From Marinilactibacillus piezotolerans (GTDB lineage Bacteria; Bacillota; Bacilli; Lactobacillales; Carnobacteriaceae_A), in the NCBI RefSeq assembly GCF_900114235.1, contig NZ_FOSJ01000022.1:1-37539 (forward strand): a stretch of 37,539 nucleotides of DNA, in the 5' to 3' direction. The notes under the pieces are model-generated. The model was not told the DNA's origin, did not search any database, and was given only the letters and a program-made list of their open reading frames with translations. Shown piece by piece: positions 1-7,868 of this stretch; position 1 is the first letter of the stretch; every line of letters starts with the position of its first letter. A program made the position numbers and the translations under genes.

Positions 1-311
1 CATCACTTGGTCGTCCAAAGAAAGACCAAACCAGAGACAAAGAAATCGAATATCGCGATAATGCAGATCGTGTAGAAGTTGAGCGCGGCTTCAGTTTACT
101 GAAGCGTTGTTTCGGTATGGAAAATATCCGCACCAAACTCCGCGAAACTACCTTGACTACGATTGCCTTATCCGTCATTGCGATGAATGTAGATAACATT
201 AATCGCAATCGCTTGCGCTCTTTTTTTGGACAACTGAAAAATCGGAAAAAAAGCTGTTTAGTTCTATTGAACTTTTCTCCATTTCAAATTAGCCCAATTG
301 TTCAGTAGGCA
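1..311. mobile_element. Right end of an IS5-like insertion sequence
   Basis: It carries the transposase 3' end and abuts a permease gene that lacks its first 80 or so codons. The right boundary (near 300-312) is inferred from where permease-like coding begins, not from a recognised terminal repeat. Confidence 0.55.
3..308 (+). pseudogene. 3' end of an IS5-like DDE transposase (partial at window edge)
   Basis: The reading frame is already open at base 3 and ends at TAG 306-308, giving about 101 residues. They start with SLGRPKK and include the segment EVERGFSLLKRCFGMENIRTK. A Glu inside a run like ExxFSLxKRCFG followed by IRTKL is the usual C-terminal catalytic-Glu region of IS5/IS1182-type DDE transposases. 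Only the C-terminus is visible because the window starts inside the gene; the ATG at 117 is internal. The stop lies immediately before, and in frame with, sequence coding for an ABC permease, so the element's right end must lie near 300-312. I could not identify its inverted repeat. The exact IS family is uncertain. Confidence 0.75.
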
Positions 312-977
312 TTATATAAAGCATTCATAATTTCCGTGGCTCGAACAATAATTGGAGTAGTAATGCATACCGCATTAACAGCTATGGTTGCGTATGGAAT
401 GAGTAGACGAAATCTAATTGGTCGGAAATTTTATATGAATATGGGGATTATGACAATGTTTGTGTCAGGCGGAATGATCCCTACTTTTCTGTTATTTAAA
501 CAGATGGGTTTATTAAATAACTTTTGGGTTTATATATTACCATTTCTATTTTCTTTCTATGATATGGTTATTTTAATGAACTTTTTCAGAAATATACCAT
601 ACTCTCTAGAAGAATCTGCGATGATGGATGGAGCGAATCCTTTTATAATATTTGTAAAAGTTATTCTTCCTCTATCGTTACCAGTATTAGCTACAATTGC
701 CCTTTTTCATGGAGTTTTCCAGTGGAATGATTATATGACAGCCAATATTTATGTCGATGATCGCAGTTTATATCCGTTGCAAATGCTACTATTTAGAATT
801 GTTTCTGAAAATCTTTCACCAGCAGTTTCGACTGGAACAAATGTTGTACGGAACACAACATCACAGTCGTTACAATTAGCTACTATGGTTGTTACAACCG
901 TACCCGTAGTCATTATTTATCCATTTTTACAAAAATATTTTATCCAAGGTATGACACTTGGATCAGTAAAAGAATAA
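309..977 (+). pseudogene. 5'-truncated carbohydrate ABC transporter permease (LplC/YtcP type)
   Basis: Inner-membrane permease subunit of a CUT1-type sugar or oligosaccharide ABC importer. The readable frame begins right after the transposase stop (ALYKAFIISVARTIIG) and runs to TAA at 977. At about 213-222 residues it is some 80 short of the usual 290-300, so the first membrane segments are missing. The EAA loop that docks to the ATPase is present (EESAMMDGANPF... ILPLSLP), as is the hydrophobic C-terminus ending FIQGMTLGSVKE. GTG at 336 or ATG at 363 could start translation, but neither has a convincing ribosome-binding site. The binding-protein gene starts 17 bases downstream, so this was the middle of an lplB-lplC-lplA type operon. 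The gene was most likely inactivated by the IS insertion; the rest may lie beyond the IS, outside the window. Confidence 0.8.
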
Positions 978-994
978 CAAAGGAGATTATGATA

Positions 995-2641
995 ATGAGT
1001 AAAAATAAAATTGTTAAATTAACAGGTATGATGTTTTTAAGTATTCTGGCTTTAGCAGGTTGTGGTGAGTCTTCAGAGGGAACCTCTCAAGGAGAAGAAG
1101 CGTTGGAAGAGTTACCTGAAGCTAGATTTGAAGTGGATGAAGCAACTCCAAGCTGGGAACAAGACACCGATCACCCGGCCCAATTAAAGTGGTACGTCAA
1201 TTTTGATTGGTATGCTCAGCCAGGGTGGGGAGCAGATACTGTAACAAAAAAAATTAAAGAAGATATGAATATTGATGTTGAATTTATTTCAGGGAACGAT
1301 GAAAATTTAAATACCATGCTAGCAGGTGGGGATCTTCCAGATATAATGACGTTTGATAAAAATTTGTCAGCTGCAAGCGAAGCACCCAAATTTGCTTTAC
1401 CACTAAATAAATTAGCAGAAAAATATGATCCTTACTTTATTGAACATGCTGCTAAGCCAGAAACTTTACAATGGTACACATTAGATGATGGTAATATATA
1501 TGGCTACCCAAGCTTCTCAGCAACTAAACAAGATTATGAAGACGGAAATGTAGTTGGCGATCAAGTATTTATTGTTCGAAAAGATATATATGAAGCTATT
1601 GGTAGTCCGGACATGTCAACTCCAGATGGTTTTATAAGTGCATTAGAAAAAGCTCATGAAAAATATCCAACTTCCGATGACGGAGCACCACTTGTGCCAT
1701 TTGCCTCTACAGCATTGGATATTACTAACGGTGGGGATGGAGCTTATGGAGGAACATTACAAGATTTTCTTAGCATAGACCCAACAGTAAATAATGAATA
1801 TAACGATCGTGATTCTAATGAAGAATATATTGAATGGATTGAAACATTCCGTAAGGCATATAACAAAGGTTTTATCACAAATGACCAGTTTTCTGATAAT
1901 GATAATACAATGAAAGAGAAGTTAGGACAAGGTCGATATTTTGCATATTTACATTCTAATACAAAAGGGTTAAATGAATTTATGTCTGATAACAATGCGA
2001 GAAATCCAGAACAGACGTATATAGCTATTGATGGACCTAAAAACTCTAGCGGGGAAGATTCCACGTTTACCGGAGGAAATATTGGTGGTTGGACACAGAC
2101 TTTTATTACGACTTCAACAGAAGAACCGCAAAAAGCTATGGAACTATTAACTTATTTAGCCAGTGAATACGGAACAATGGTTTCTACTTTTGGTATTGAA
2201 GGTGAAACATATGAGCTAGTCGATGGTAAAGTAGAATATTCTAAAGAAACTGAAGAACTACGAAATTCTGATATCGCACGCTTTGACAAAGAAGTTGGAC
2301 TAGGGTCATATTGGTTCGTTGGAAACGATAATTATGCTATTGAGATGGGGCAAAAACCAGCTACATCTATTCGTCAAATGGTAGACTGGGCTCAAGATAA
2401 ACTTGCACCTAGGTTTGAAATCGAAGATATTGATCCGATTTCTGGATCAGAGGCGAGAAATTTAACACAACTCAATACAGATCGTGTACAAGCTCTGGTA
2501 AGCTTTATTCAAGCAGAGACTGAACAAGAGGGACGTCAGATTTGGGAAGATTATCTTCAAGCAAGAAGTAACAAAGGCTGGGAAAATATTGTAGAATATA
2601 GAAATGGAAAAATAGCTGAGAACATAGAAAAATTAAACTAA
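995..2641 (+). CDS. Extracellular solute-binding lipoprotein, LplA family
   Basis: Substrate-binding lipoprotein of a CUT1 ABC importer for oligosaccharides, anchored on the outer face of the membrane. The N-terminus is a lipoprotein signal: MSKNKIVKL, a hydrophobic stretch, then lipobox LALAGC with the lipidated Cys at residue 23, followed by an acidic Ser/Gly/Glu linker. At 548 residues it matches the long LplA/YtcQ group rather than the 420-residue maltose type. I chose ATG 995 over ATG 989 because the AAAGGAG at 979-985 is 9 bases from 995 but only 3 from 989. The truncated permease lies upstream and the DUF624 gene 17 bases downstream. With the permease damaged, this protein may now bind sugar without delivering it. 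Substrate is unknown; relatives handle pectin- or host-glycan-derived oligosaccharides. Confidence 0.88.
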   Translation: MSKNKIVKLTGMMFLSILALAGCGESSEGTSQGEEALEELPEARFEVDEATPSWEQDTDHPAQLKWYVNFDWYAQPGWGADTVTKKIKEDMNIDVEFISGNDENLNTMLAGGDLPDIMTFDKNLSAASEAPKFALPLNKLAEKYDPYFIEHAAKPETLQWYTLDDGNIYGYPSFSATKQDYEDGNVVGDQVFIVRKDIYEAIGSPDMSTPDGFISALEKAHEKYPTSDDGAPLVPFASTALDITNGGDGAYGGTLQDFLSIDPTVNNEYNDRDSNEEYIEWIETFRKAYNKGFITNDQFSDNDNTMKEKLGQGRYFAYLHSNTKGLNEFMSDNNARNPEQTYIAIDGPKNSSGEDSTFTGGNIGGWTQTFITTSTEEPQKAMELLTYLASEYGTMVSTFGIEGETYELVDGKVEYSKETEELRNSDIARFDKEVGLGSYWFVGNDNYAIEMGQKPATSIRQMVDWAQDKLAPRFEIEDIDPISGSEARNLTQLNTDRVQALVSFIQAETEQEGRQIWEDYLQARSNKGWENIVEYRNGKIAENIEKLN

Positions 2642-2658
2642 GAAAGTAGAGGGGTAAT

Positions 2659-3243
2659 ATGCTTGCACTTGATGGCAAATTCTATCATTTTTGTGAGTGG
2701 TTATATAAAATTATATTGGTAAATACGTTATTTCTGATTAGTTCATTACCAATAGTTACTATTGGTAGTTCTATGAATGCAATGCTTAGAGTTTTGCGTC
2801 ATCAGGATGCAAAGACTATTGGTCCTTACTTGTGCTATTTTAAAGAGATGCTGTTAAAGACTCTTCCTCTAGGAGTCTTTAACCTATTTTCTTTAATGTT
2901 TTTTCTAATGATTAAAAATAGTGTAGGATTATATCATTCTATGATAATTCAATTATTTTTTTTGATTTTTTCAGCTTTTCTACTAACCTATAACATTAAT
3001 ATTTATTTGCTTCAGATTGAACTAAATGAGATGAAAAATTATTTTACATTATTTAGGATTACCTTCATTTTTTCATTGATGACCTTTTATAAAGTCGTTT
3101 GGATTCCAGTAATATTTGGAATATTATATTTTATTACTTACCCTTTCCTTGGAGTAATTATTAATTTAATATTTCTAAGTGCACCATTATTTTACTATCA
3201 GAAGATATTTATAGAATCACTCTCTAATTTACGTGAAATTTAA
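2659..3243 (+). CDS. DUF624 (YesL-type) membrane protein
   Basis: A 194-residue protein with about four to five hydrophobic segments, starting MLALDGKFYHFCEWLYKIILVN and containing the turn SLPIVTIGSSMNAML typical of DUF624/YesL. In Firmicutes this family lies next to LplABC-type oligosaccharide ABC transporters and polysaccharide-degradation operons; its biochemical role is not established. The gene is 17 bases after the binding-protein gene, with a GAGGGG ribosome-binding site before ATG 2659, so it is the last gene of that transporter operon. A strong terminator follows directly. Confidence 0.82.
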   Translation: MLALDGKFYHFCEWLYKIILVNTLFLISSLPIVTIGSSMNAMLRVLRHQDAKTIGPYLCYFKEMLLKTLPLGVFNLFSLMFFLMIKNSVGLYHSMIIQLFFLIFSAFLLTYNINIYLLQIELNEMKNYFTLFRITFIFSLMTFYKVVWIPVIFGILYFITYPFLGVIINLIFLSAPLFYYQKIFIESLSNLREI

Positions 3244-3256
3244 TGCTATGTTAGTC

Positions 3257-3298
3257 AAAAAAGTATCCCATTGAATCATTCAGTGGAATACTTTTTTC
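3257..3298 (+). terminator. Rho-independent terminator after the ABC/DUF624 operon
   Basis: Stem AAAAAGTAT-CCA-TTGAA pairs with TTCAGTGGAATACTTTTT around a short TCA loop and ends in a T run at 3292-3297. Confidence 0.85.
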
Positions 3299-3350
3299 TT
3301 TAATGTGAACTTAATAGATAGTTTTTTTAAACTCTTAAAAAGTATAAAGT

Positions 3351-3381
3351 TCACAATTAAATCTTTCATATATAATTGTGA
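3351..3381. promoter_or_regulatory. 9-bp inverted repeat, probable operator of the fucO-like gene
   Basis: TCACAATTA (3351-3359) and TAATTGTGA (3373-3381) are exact inverted copies separated by 13 bases. They end just before a candidate -35. A further TGTGAACTT at 3304-3312 is an exact inverted copy of AAGTTCACA at 3348-3356, so the TGTGA half-site occurs at least three times. The position, about 55 bases upstream of the expected start, would suit an activator. The binding protein is unknown. Confidence 0.5.
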
Positions 3382-3386
3382 TTCTA

Positions 3387-3415
3387 TTCACTGATTAAAG
3401 ATTTTGTTGTATAGT
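3387..3415 (+). promoter_or_regulatory. Candidate sigma-A promoter for the fucO-like gene
   Basis: TTCACT (3387-3392), a 17-base spacer and TATAGT (3410-3415). The -35 is weak, in keeping with the activator-type repeat just upstream. Confidence 0.45.
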
Positions 3416-3530
3416 GTACGTGTTAAATCAATTAATGTAAAGGCAGATAAAAAACAGTGAAATTGTGTATTTTTCTCAATCTGTTTAGCTATTTGTCTTT
3501 AGCTGAGAAAATATATAAGGAGGAATATAT

Positions 3531-4682
3531 ATGTCAAATCGTATGGTGTTAAATGAAACCGCTTATTTCGGGAAAGGAGCAATTCAGGATATTACTTCAG
3601 AAATCCAAAAAAGAGGATTTCAAAATATTGCAGTCATTACAGACAAGGGACTTGTTGATCATGGACTAGTCTCTAAAGTTACTGATTTACTTGATGAACA
3701 AGTTATTTCTTATACAGTATTTGATCAAGTTGTACCGAATCCGACAGTTAATAATGTGAAAAATGGAGTAGAGTTTGTTAAAGAAGTGAATGCGGATTGT
3801 ATTATAGCAATTGGTGGAGGTTCGCCAATCGATACTGCAAAAGCAATTGCTATTATAACAACGAATCCAGAGTTTTCTGATGTTGTAAGTCTAGAAGGTG
3901 TTGCTGATACGAAGCATGCATGCCTTCCTATACTGGCAGTTCCGACCACATCTGGCACATCTGCTGAAGTCACCATCAATTATGTTATAACAGATGAAGA
4001 GAAAAATCGTAAATTTGTTTGTGCAGATCCCCACGATATTCCAATTGTGGCTTTTGTAGATAGTGAAATGATGATGGGCATGCCAAAATCTTTAGCAGCT
4101 GCAACAGGTATGGATGCGATGACGCATGCAATTGAAGGATACATTACAAAAGGTGCATGGAAAATGACTGATATATTGCACATTAACGCAATCGAAATGA
4201 TTGGATCTGCATTAAGAGATTCTGTAGAAGGAAACTTGGAAGCAAGAGAGCAAATGGCACTTGCCCAATATATTGCAGGGATGGGTTTTTCAAATGTTGG
4301 TTTGGGTCTTGTTCATGGGATGGCTCATCCATTGAGTGCCTGGTACAATATTCCTCATGGAGTAGCATGTGCATCTCTTTTACCTAGTGTAATGAAATAT
4401 AACAAAGAGTATACAGGTGAAAAATACAGAGAAATTGCTAAAGCCTTAAAAGTTGAGAATGTGGACAGTCTGACTTTAGAAGAAGCGAGAAATGCAGCTT
4501 GCGAGGCAATTGATCAATTAAGTAAAAATGTTGGTATTCCAGCAACAATTTCTGAACTTGGAGTTAAAAAAGAAGATATAGAAAGTATTGCTAAAGACGC
4601 TCTTGCTGATGTTTGTACTCCAGGTAATCCACGTGATGCGTCTATTCAGGATATTATTGAGCTGTACAATAACCTTTTATAA
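3531..4682 (+). CDS. fucO: Iron-dependent lactaldehyde / 1,2-propanediol oxidoreductase
   Basis: Group III (iron-containing) alcohol dehydrogenase that interconverts lactaldehyde and 1,2-propanediol with NAD(H). The 383-residue protein is nearly collinear with E. coli FucO from end to end: NRMVLNETAYFGKGA at the start, IAIGGGSPIDTAKAI for NAD binding, PTTSGTSAEVTINYVITDEE, and KFVCADPHDIP. Metal ligands are visible as Asp and His in TGMDAMTHAIEGY (about residues 196 and 200), His in GLVHGMAHP (about 263) and His in IPHGVA (about 277). AAGGAGG lies before ATG 3531. The gene stands alone between two terminators, and no fucose or rhamnose genes are in the window. Redox balancing or 1,2-propanediol formation is therefore as likely as deoxysugar catabolism. 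Confidence 0.92.
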   Translation: MSNRMVLNETAYFGKGAIQDITSEIQKRGFQNIAVITDKGLVDHGLVSKVTDLLDEQVISYTVFDQVVPNPTVNNVKNGVEFVKEVNADCIIAIGGGSPIDTAKAIAIITTNPEFSDVVSLEGVADTKHACLPILAVPTTSGTSAEVTINYVITDEEKNRKFVCADPHDIPIVAFVDSEMMMGMPKSLAAATGMDAMTHAIEGYITKGAWKMTDILHINAIEMIGSALRDSVEGNLEAREQMALAQYIAGMGFSNVGLGLVHGMAHPLSAWYNIPHGVACASLLPSVMKYNKEYTGEKYREIAKALKVENVDSLTLEEARNAACEAIDQLSKNVGIPATISELGVKKEDIESIAKDALADVCTPGNPRDASIQDIIELYNNLL

Positions 4683-4695
4683 TGAATATGATTTG

Positions 4696-4740
4696 AAAAA
4701 ACCATTCAACCAGATTTTTAATTTGGTTGAATGGTTTTTA
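4696..4740 (+). terminator. Terminator after fucO
   Basis: AACCATTCAACCA (4699-4711) pairs perfectly with TGGTTGAATGGTT, with an A run before and a T run after, so it can work in both directions. Confidence 0.9.
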
Positions 4741-4873
4741 TTAATAAATCTTCTAAATAATTTATGATACGGAACTTTTGTTGCTTATTTGGAAATTATT
4801 TAAATTTCAATATAATGCTTGCATAAAGGTGAGATATTGCATTAATTCACTTTTGTTTCATGATTCTTATATG

Positions 4874-5272
4874 TTAACCATAGATTTTACCTGAAATAGT
4901 GTAAGCTTCAGCTTCTAATTTACTTAATCTTTCTTCAACAAATTCAATTGAATAAGTATCTTTCAGAAAATTTATGGCATCAGTCAGGACTAAGTTTTGG
5001 TCGATAAGATCTACAAAGTAATTTGGATATTGTTCCTTTAGGAATTTAAGCTCTTCTTGATTGAGCAATAGCTGATCAGCATTACTATCTGTAAACATGA
5101 TCGACATAATTAGAAGCTTTTGAGCTTCGTCTATCTGAACGATTAATAAAAAAAGATGATCAAGATAATCTGCATGATAGACAAACTCAGTTTCTCCACT
5201 TTCCAGTTTTTTTGTGATAATTTTTCCATAAGTATTTTCAAGTAAATCTCTGATTTGATTTTTTACAGTCAT
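4874..5272 (-). CDS. Small hypothetical protein
   Basis: A 132-residue acidic soluble protein that I do not recognise. It has no signal peptide or membrane segment. It looks mostly helical, with a Leu/Glu-rich C-terminal stretch (SIEFVEERLSKLEAEAYTI) that could form a short coiled coil. A GGGGGCT box precedes the ATG (complement of 5270-5272). It is encoded alone on the minus strand, converging on fucO, with the bidirectional terminator 4696-4740 between them. Codon use looks like the neighbours', so it is probably a real gene. Confidence 0.6.
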   Translation of the reverse strand: MTVKNQIRDLLENTYGKIITKKLESGETEFVYHADYLDHLFLLIVQIDEAQKLLIMSIMFTDSNADQLLLNQEELKFLKEQYPNYFVDLIDQNLVLTDAINFLKDTYSIEFVEERLSKLEAEAYTISGKIYG

Positions 5273-5556
5273 TTTATAGCCCCCGGTTAGTGAAAAAGTG
5301 AATTAAAACAATTATAGAACATATGATTTGAAAGGTAAACTGATAAAAAATTAGTTTTAGACTTGAATCAGAATAGATATAATTTATGAAGTAATAGCAT
5401 AGTACTTTTTTACATAATTTTATGAAGTTCTTATACAAGCATGTTATGTTAGAATAAAGTAAGTTTGTTTTATCAAATGGTAAAATTTTTTGACAAAGTT
5501 TGTTATATAAAAATTGATCAGTTAAATCCCTAATAACAGGATGGAGGAGTAAAACA

Positions 5557-6942
5557 ATGAACTATAAAGAGAAACAAGTCGAGCTCAGTACCATTCCTGC
5601 TCCGGAGCAGGAACAGCAGTTGAGTCCGGTTTTGTTAAGTGATGAAACGATGAAGCAAAGATGTGAGAAAGTCTTGAAAGAAATGAAAAAGCAAGGATTC
5701 TCAACAATCGTTATATATGAAGACCTAGAACATGGTTCAAATTTCGAATACTTAACTGGATTTCTTACTAGATTTGAAGAAGCATTATTAATATTGCATG
5801 AGGATGGAACAGTCTATTATGTATTAGGTAATGAAAATCTGAAGTTAGCTAAACATACAAGATTAAAAGGTGAAGTCATTCATTGTCCGTATTTTTCATT
5901 ACCTAACCAGCCAATGTACGATGCTGAAAACTTCGAAGAAATTTTGGTAAATGACCTATTTAATAAAGAGAGAAAGACTGGGTTGGTTGGATGGAAACTA
6001 TTTACAGGTAGAGATAATAAACTTTTTGATTTACCATATTATATAGTAGAAACGATTAAGCAGCATGTGGGATCTGAAAACTTAGTAAATGCAACTTCTT
6101 TATTTATTGGCGACAATGGTGTAAGAACCACTAATAACATCAATGAAATTGCGCATTATGAGTTTGGTGCAGCGCTGGCATCTGCTCAAATGTTAGAAAC
6201 CTTAGACTCACTGGAGGTAGGAAAGACTGAAATGGAACTTGGGCATACCTTAACTAGCTCTGGACAGCCTAATAATGTTGTAACCATCGCAGCTACGGGG
6301 AAACGTTTTGAACAAGCAAACCTCTATCCCACTGATAAAGTAGTTTCTCTAGGCGATACATTATCTTTGACTGTTGGATATAAAGGTGGACTACAAAGCC
6401 GCAGTGCCTTTGTAGCTAATGACAGAGCTGATTTGCCGACAAATCAGCAAGTATATTTAGAAAAAGTTGTCTTCCCGTATTTTAAGGCAGTCACTGCCTG
6501 GTTAGAAAATGTGCATATAGGAATGAAAGGCAATGAACTTTACCAGTTGATTGAAGAAGTGCTTCCTAAAAATCAATATGGATGGCATTTAAATCCTGGT
6601 CATTATGTAGCGGATGAAGAGTGGATGGCATCCCCGATTTATCCGAATTCTGAGGTTGTCTTAAAAAGCGGAATGATGTTTCAAGTAGATATTATTCCTT
6701 CTATTGAGGGAATGCCGGGAGCAAGCGCTGAAGGCGGTATTGTTCTGGCAGATCAGCAATTAAAAACCGACATGAAAGATAATTATCCAAAAATGTGGAC
6801 TCGCTTCGAAAAAAGACGAAAATATGTGACTGAAATTTTAGGTATTGAATTGAATGAGGATATTCTACTAATGGGGAACGCAACACCATATTTGAGACCA
6901 TACTTATTAGATAAAAAAAGTGCTGTGCGAATAAAGAAATAG
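5557..6942 (+). CDS. M24-fold (aminopeptidase P/creatinase-like) protein with a degenerate metal site
   Basis: At 461 residues it has the two-domain plan of the M24 family: an N-terminal creatinase-like domain (about residues 30-180; TIVIYEDLEHGSNFEYLTGF) and a C-terminal pita-bread domain (about 195-420). Active M24 peptidases use two Asp, one His and two Glu to hold two metals. Here the first Asp position reads LSLTVGY (Thr272), the second reads LQSRSAF (no Asp), His349 in NPGH is kept, the first Glu appears as Asp378 (FQVDIIP), and Glu392 is kept. It is therefore unlikely to be a normal metallopeptidase; a metal-free hydrolase such as creatinase, or a binding role, is possible. GGAGGAG precedes ATG 5557. 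nanE follows after 44 bases and is probably co-transcribed. Confidence 0.8.
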   Translation: MNYKEKQVELSTIPAPEQEQQLSPVLLSDETMKQRCEKVLKEMKKQGFSTIVIYEDLEHGSNFEYLTGFLTRFEEALLILHEDGTVYYVLGNENLKLAKHTRLKGEVIHCPYFSLPNQPMYDAENFEEILVNDLFNKERKTGLVGWKLFTGRDNKLFDLPYYIVETIKQHVGSENLVNATSLFIGDNGVRTTNNINEIAHYEFGAALASAQMLETLDSLEVGKTEMELGHTLTSSGQPNNVVTIAATGKRFEQANLYPTDKVVSLGDTLSLTVGYKGGLQSRSAFVANDRADLPTNQQVYLEKVVFPYFKAVTAWLENVHIGMKGNELYQLIEEVLPKNQYGWHLNPGHYVADEEWMASPIYPNSEVVLKSGMMFQVDIIPSIEGMPGASAEGGIVLADQQLKTDMKDNYPKMWTRFEKRRKYVTEILGIELNEDILLMGNATPYLRPYLLDKKSAVRIKK

Positions 6943-6986
6943 TGAAAATTAATATTATTAAATAGGAATATATTGGAGGAATTAAA

Positions 6987-7670
6987 ATGTCAGTTTTGGA
7001 GAAAATTAAAGGTGGACTGGTTGTTTCATGTCAAGCCCTGCCAGACGAACCACTTCATAGTTCATTCATTATGGGAAGAATGGCTATTGCGGCTGAACAA
7101 GGTGGAGCTGTTGGAATTCGAGCAAATACAAAAGAAGATATAGCAGAAATCAAGAAACAGACAAATCTACCAGTTATCGGTATCGTTAAGAGAGATTATC
7201 AAGATTCAAAGGTTTATATCACCGCGACGATGACAGAAATCGATGAATTGATGACGGTAGGCTGTGAGATCATAGCTCTTGATGCTACAGATCAAAAGAG
7301 ACCAGGCGGTCAATCACTAAAGGAATTCGTTCAACAAATAAAAAGGAAATATCCTGATAGTATATTGATGGCTGATGCATCGACTTACGAAGAAGTTCTA
7401 TCGGCAGAAAAGTTAGGATTTGATGTGCTGTCGACTACCCTGATGGGATACACTGATAAATCTAAGAATCAGAATATCTCTGACAATGATTTTGAGGTAT
7501 TGAAGAAGATACTACAGTCAGTATCGACTCCTGTTATTGCAGAAGGACACATTGATACACCAGAAAAAGCAAAACGATGTTTTGAATTAGGTGTGCATTC
7601 CGTTGTTGTTGGAAGCGCAATTACTCGACCACAACTAATTACTGAAAGGTTTGTTCGTGAAATCAAATAG
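6987..7670 (+). CDS. nanE: N-acetylmannosamine-6-phosphate 2-epimerase
   Basis: Converts ManNAc-6-phosphate to GlcNAc-6-phosphate, linking sialic acid and ManNAc breakdown to amino-sugar metabolism in the cytoplasm. The 227-residue TIM-barrel protein has the family's usual length. It opens [25 protein letters not shown] and has GIVKRDY with the expected Lys at about residue 68, [21 protein letters not shown], and [13 protein letters not shown] with the catalytic-region Glu at about 186, ending in the phosphate-binding [19 protein letters not shown] precedes the ATG. No sialate lyase, ManNAc kinase or sialate transporter is in the window; the only partner is the M24-like gene upstream. Confidence 0.93.
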   Translation: MSVLEKIKGGLVVSCQALPDEPLHSSFIMGRMAIAAEQGGAVGIRANTKEDIAEIKKQTNLPVIGIVKRDYQDSKVYITATMTEIDELMTVGCEIIALDATDQKRPGGQSLKEFVQQIKRKYPDSILMADASTYEEVLSAEKLGFDVLSTTLMGYTDKSKNQNISDNDFEVLKKILQSVSTPVIAEGHIDTPEKAKRCFELGVHSVVVGSAITRPQLITERFVREIK

Positions 7671-7679
7671 TGCTTCTAT

Positions 7680-7717
7680 AACTGGCTGAAAGCAGAATTA
7701 TTCAGCCAGTTTTTTTG
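7680..7717 (+). terminator. Terminator after nanE
   Basis: AACTGGCTGAA (7680-7690) and TTCAGCCAGTT (7701-7711) form a perfect 11-bp stem followed by a T run. Confidence 0.92.
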
Positions 7718-7797
7718 TTGAATAACTCTTACATAAGTTATAATTTTTGTAATCAATCCTTAATTTCTCTAAAATAATTATATAAGTCTATTTTCTC

Positions 7798-7809
7798 AGA
7801 ATCGATTCT
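7798..7809. promoter_or_regulatory. Perfect 12-bp palindrome upstream of the P-type ATPase
   Basis: AGAATCGATTCT is self-complementary and is flanked by TCTC on the left and AGAGA on the right, which extends the symmetry imperfectly to about 20 bp. It lies 60 bases before the ATPase start and just downstream of a TATAAG at 7781-7786 that could be the -10. A metal- or stress-responsive repressor site is a guess. Confidence 0.4.
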
Positions 7810-7868
7810 AGAGAACCGATAGATGATTAATCAATAGAATAATCATTAAAAGAAAGTAGGAATGACAA

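Noticed and set aside
1744-2064. Minus-strand ORF of 106 codons inside the binding-protein gene
   Set aside because: It lies wholly within a well-supported lipoprotein gene, has no ribosome-binding site and resembles no family.
3300-3530. Riboswitch upstream of fucO
   Set aside because: Only inverted repeats upstream of the promoter and a weak ATTTTCTCA/TGAGAAAAT pairing near the start were seen; no conserved aptamer.
5490-5510. TTGACA at 5490 followed by TATATA as promoter of the M24 gene
   Set aside because: The spacing is about 8 bases; at the proper distance the sequence reads ATTGAT, not a -10. The promoter of this operon is left unassigned.
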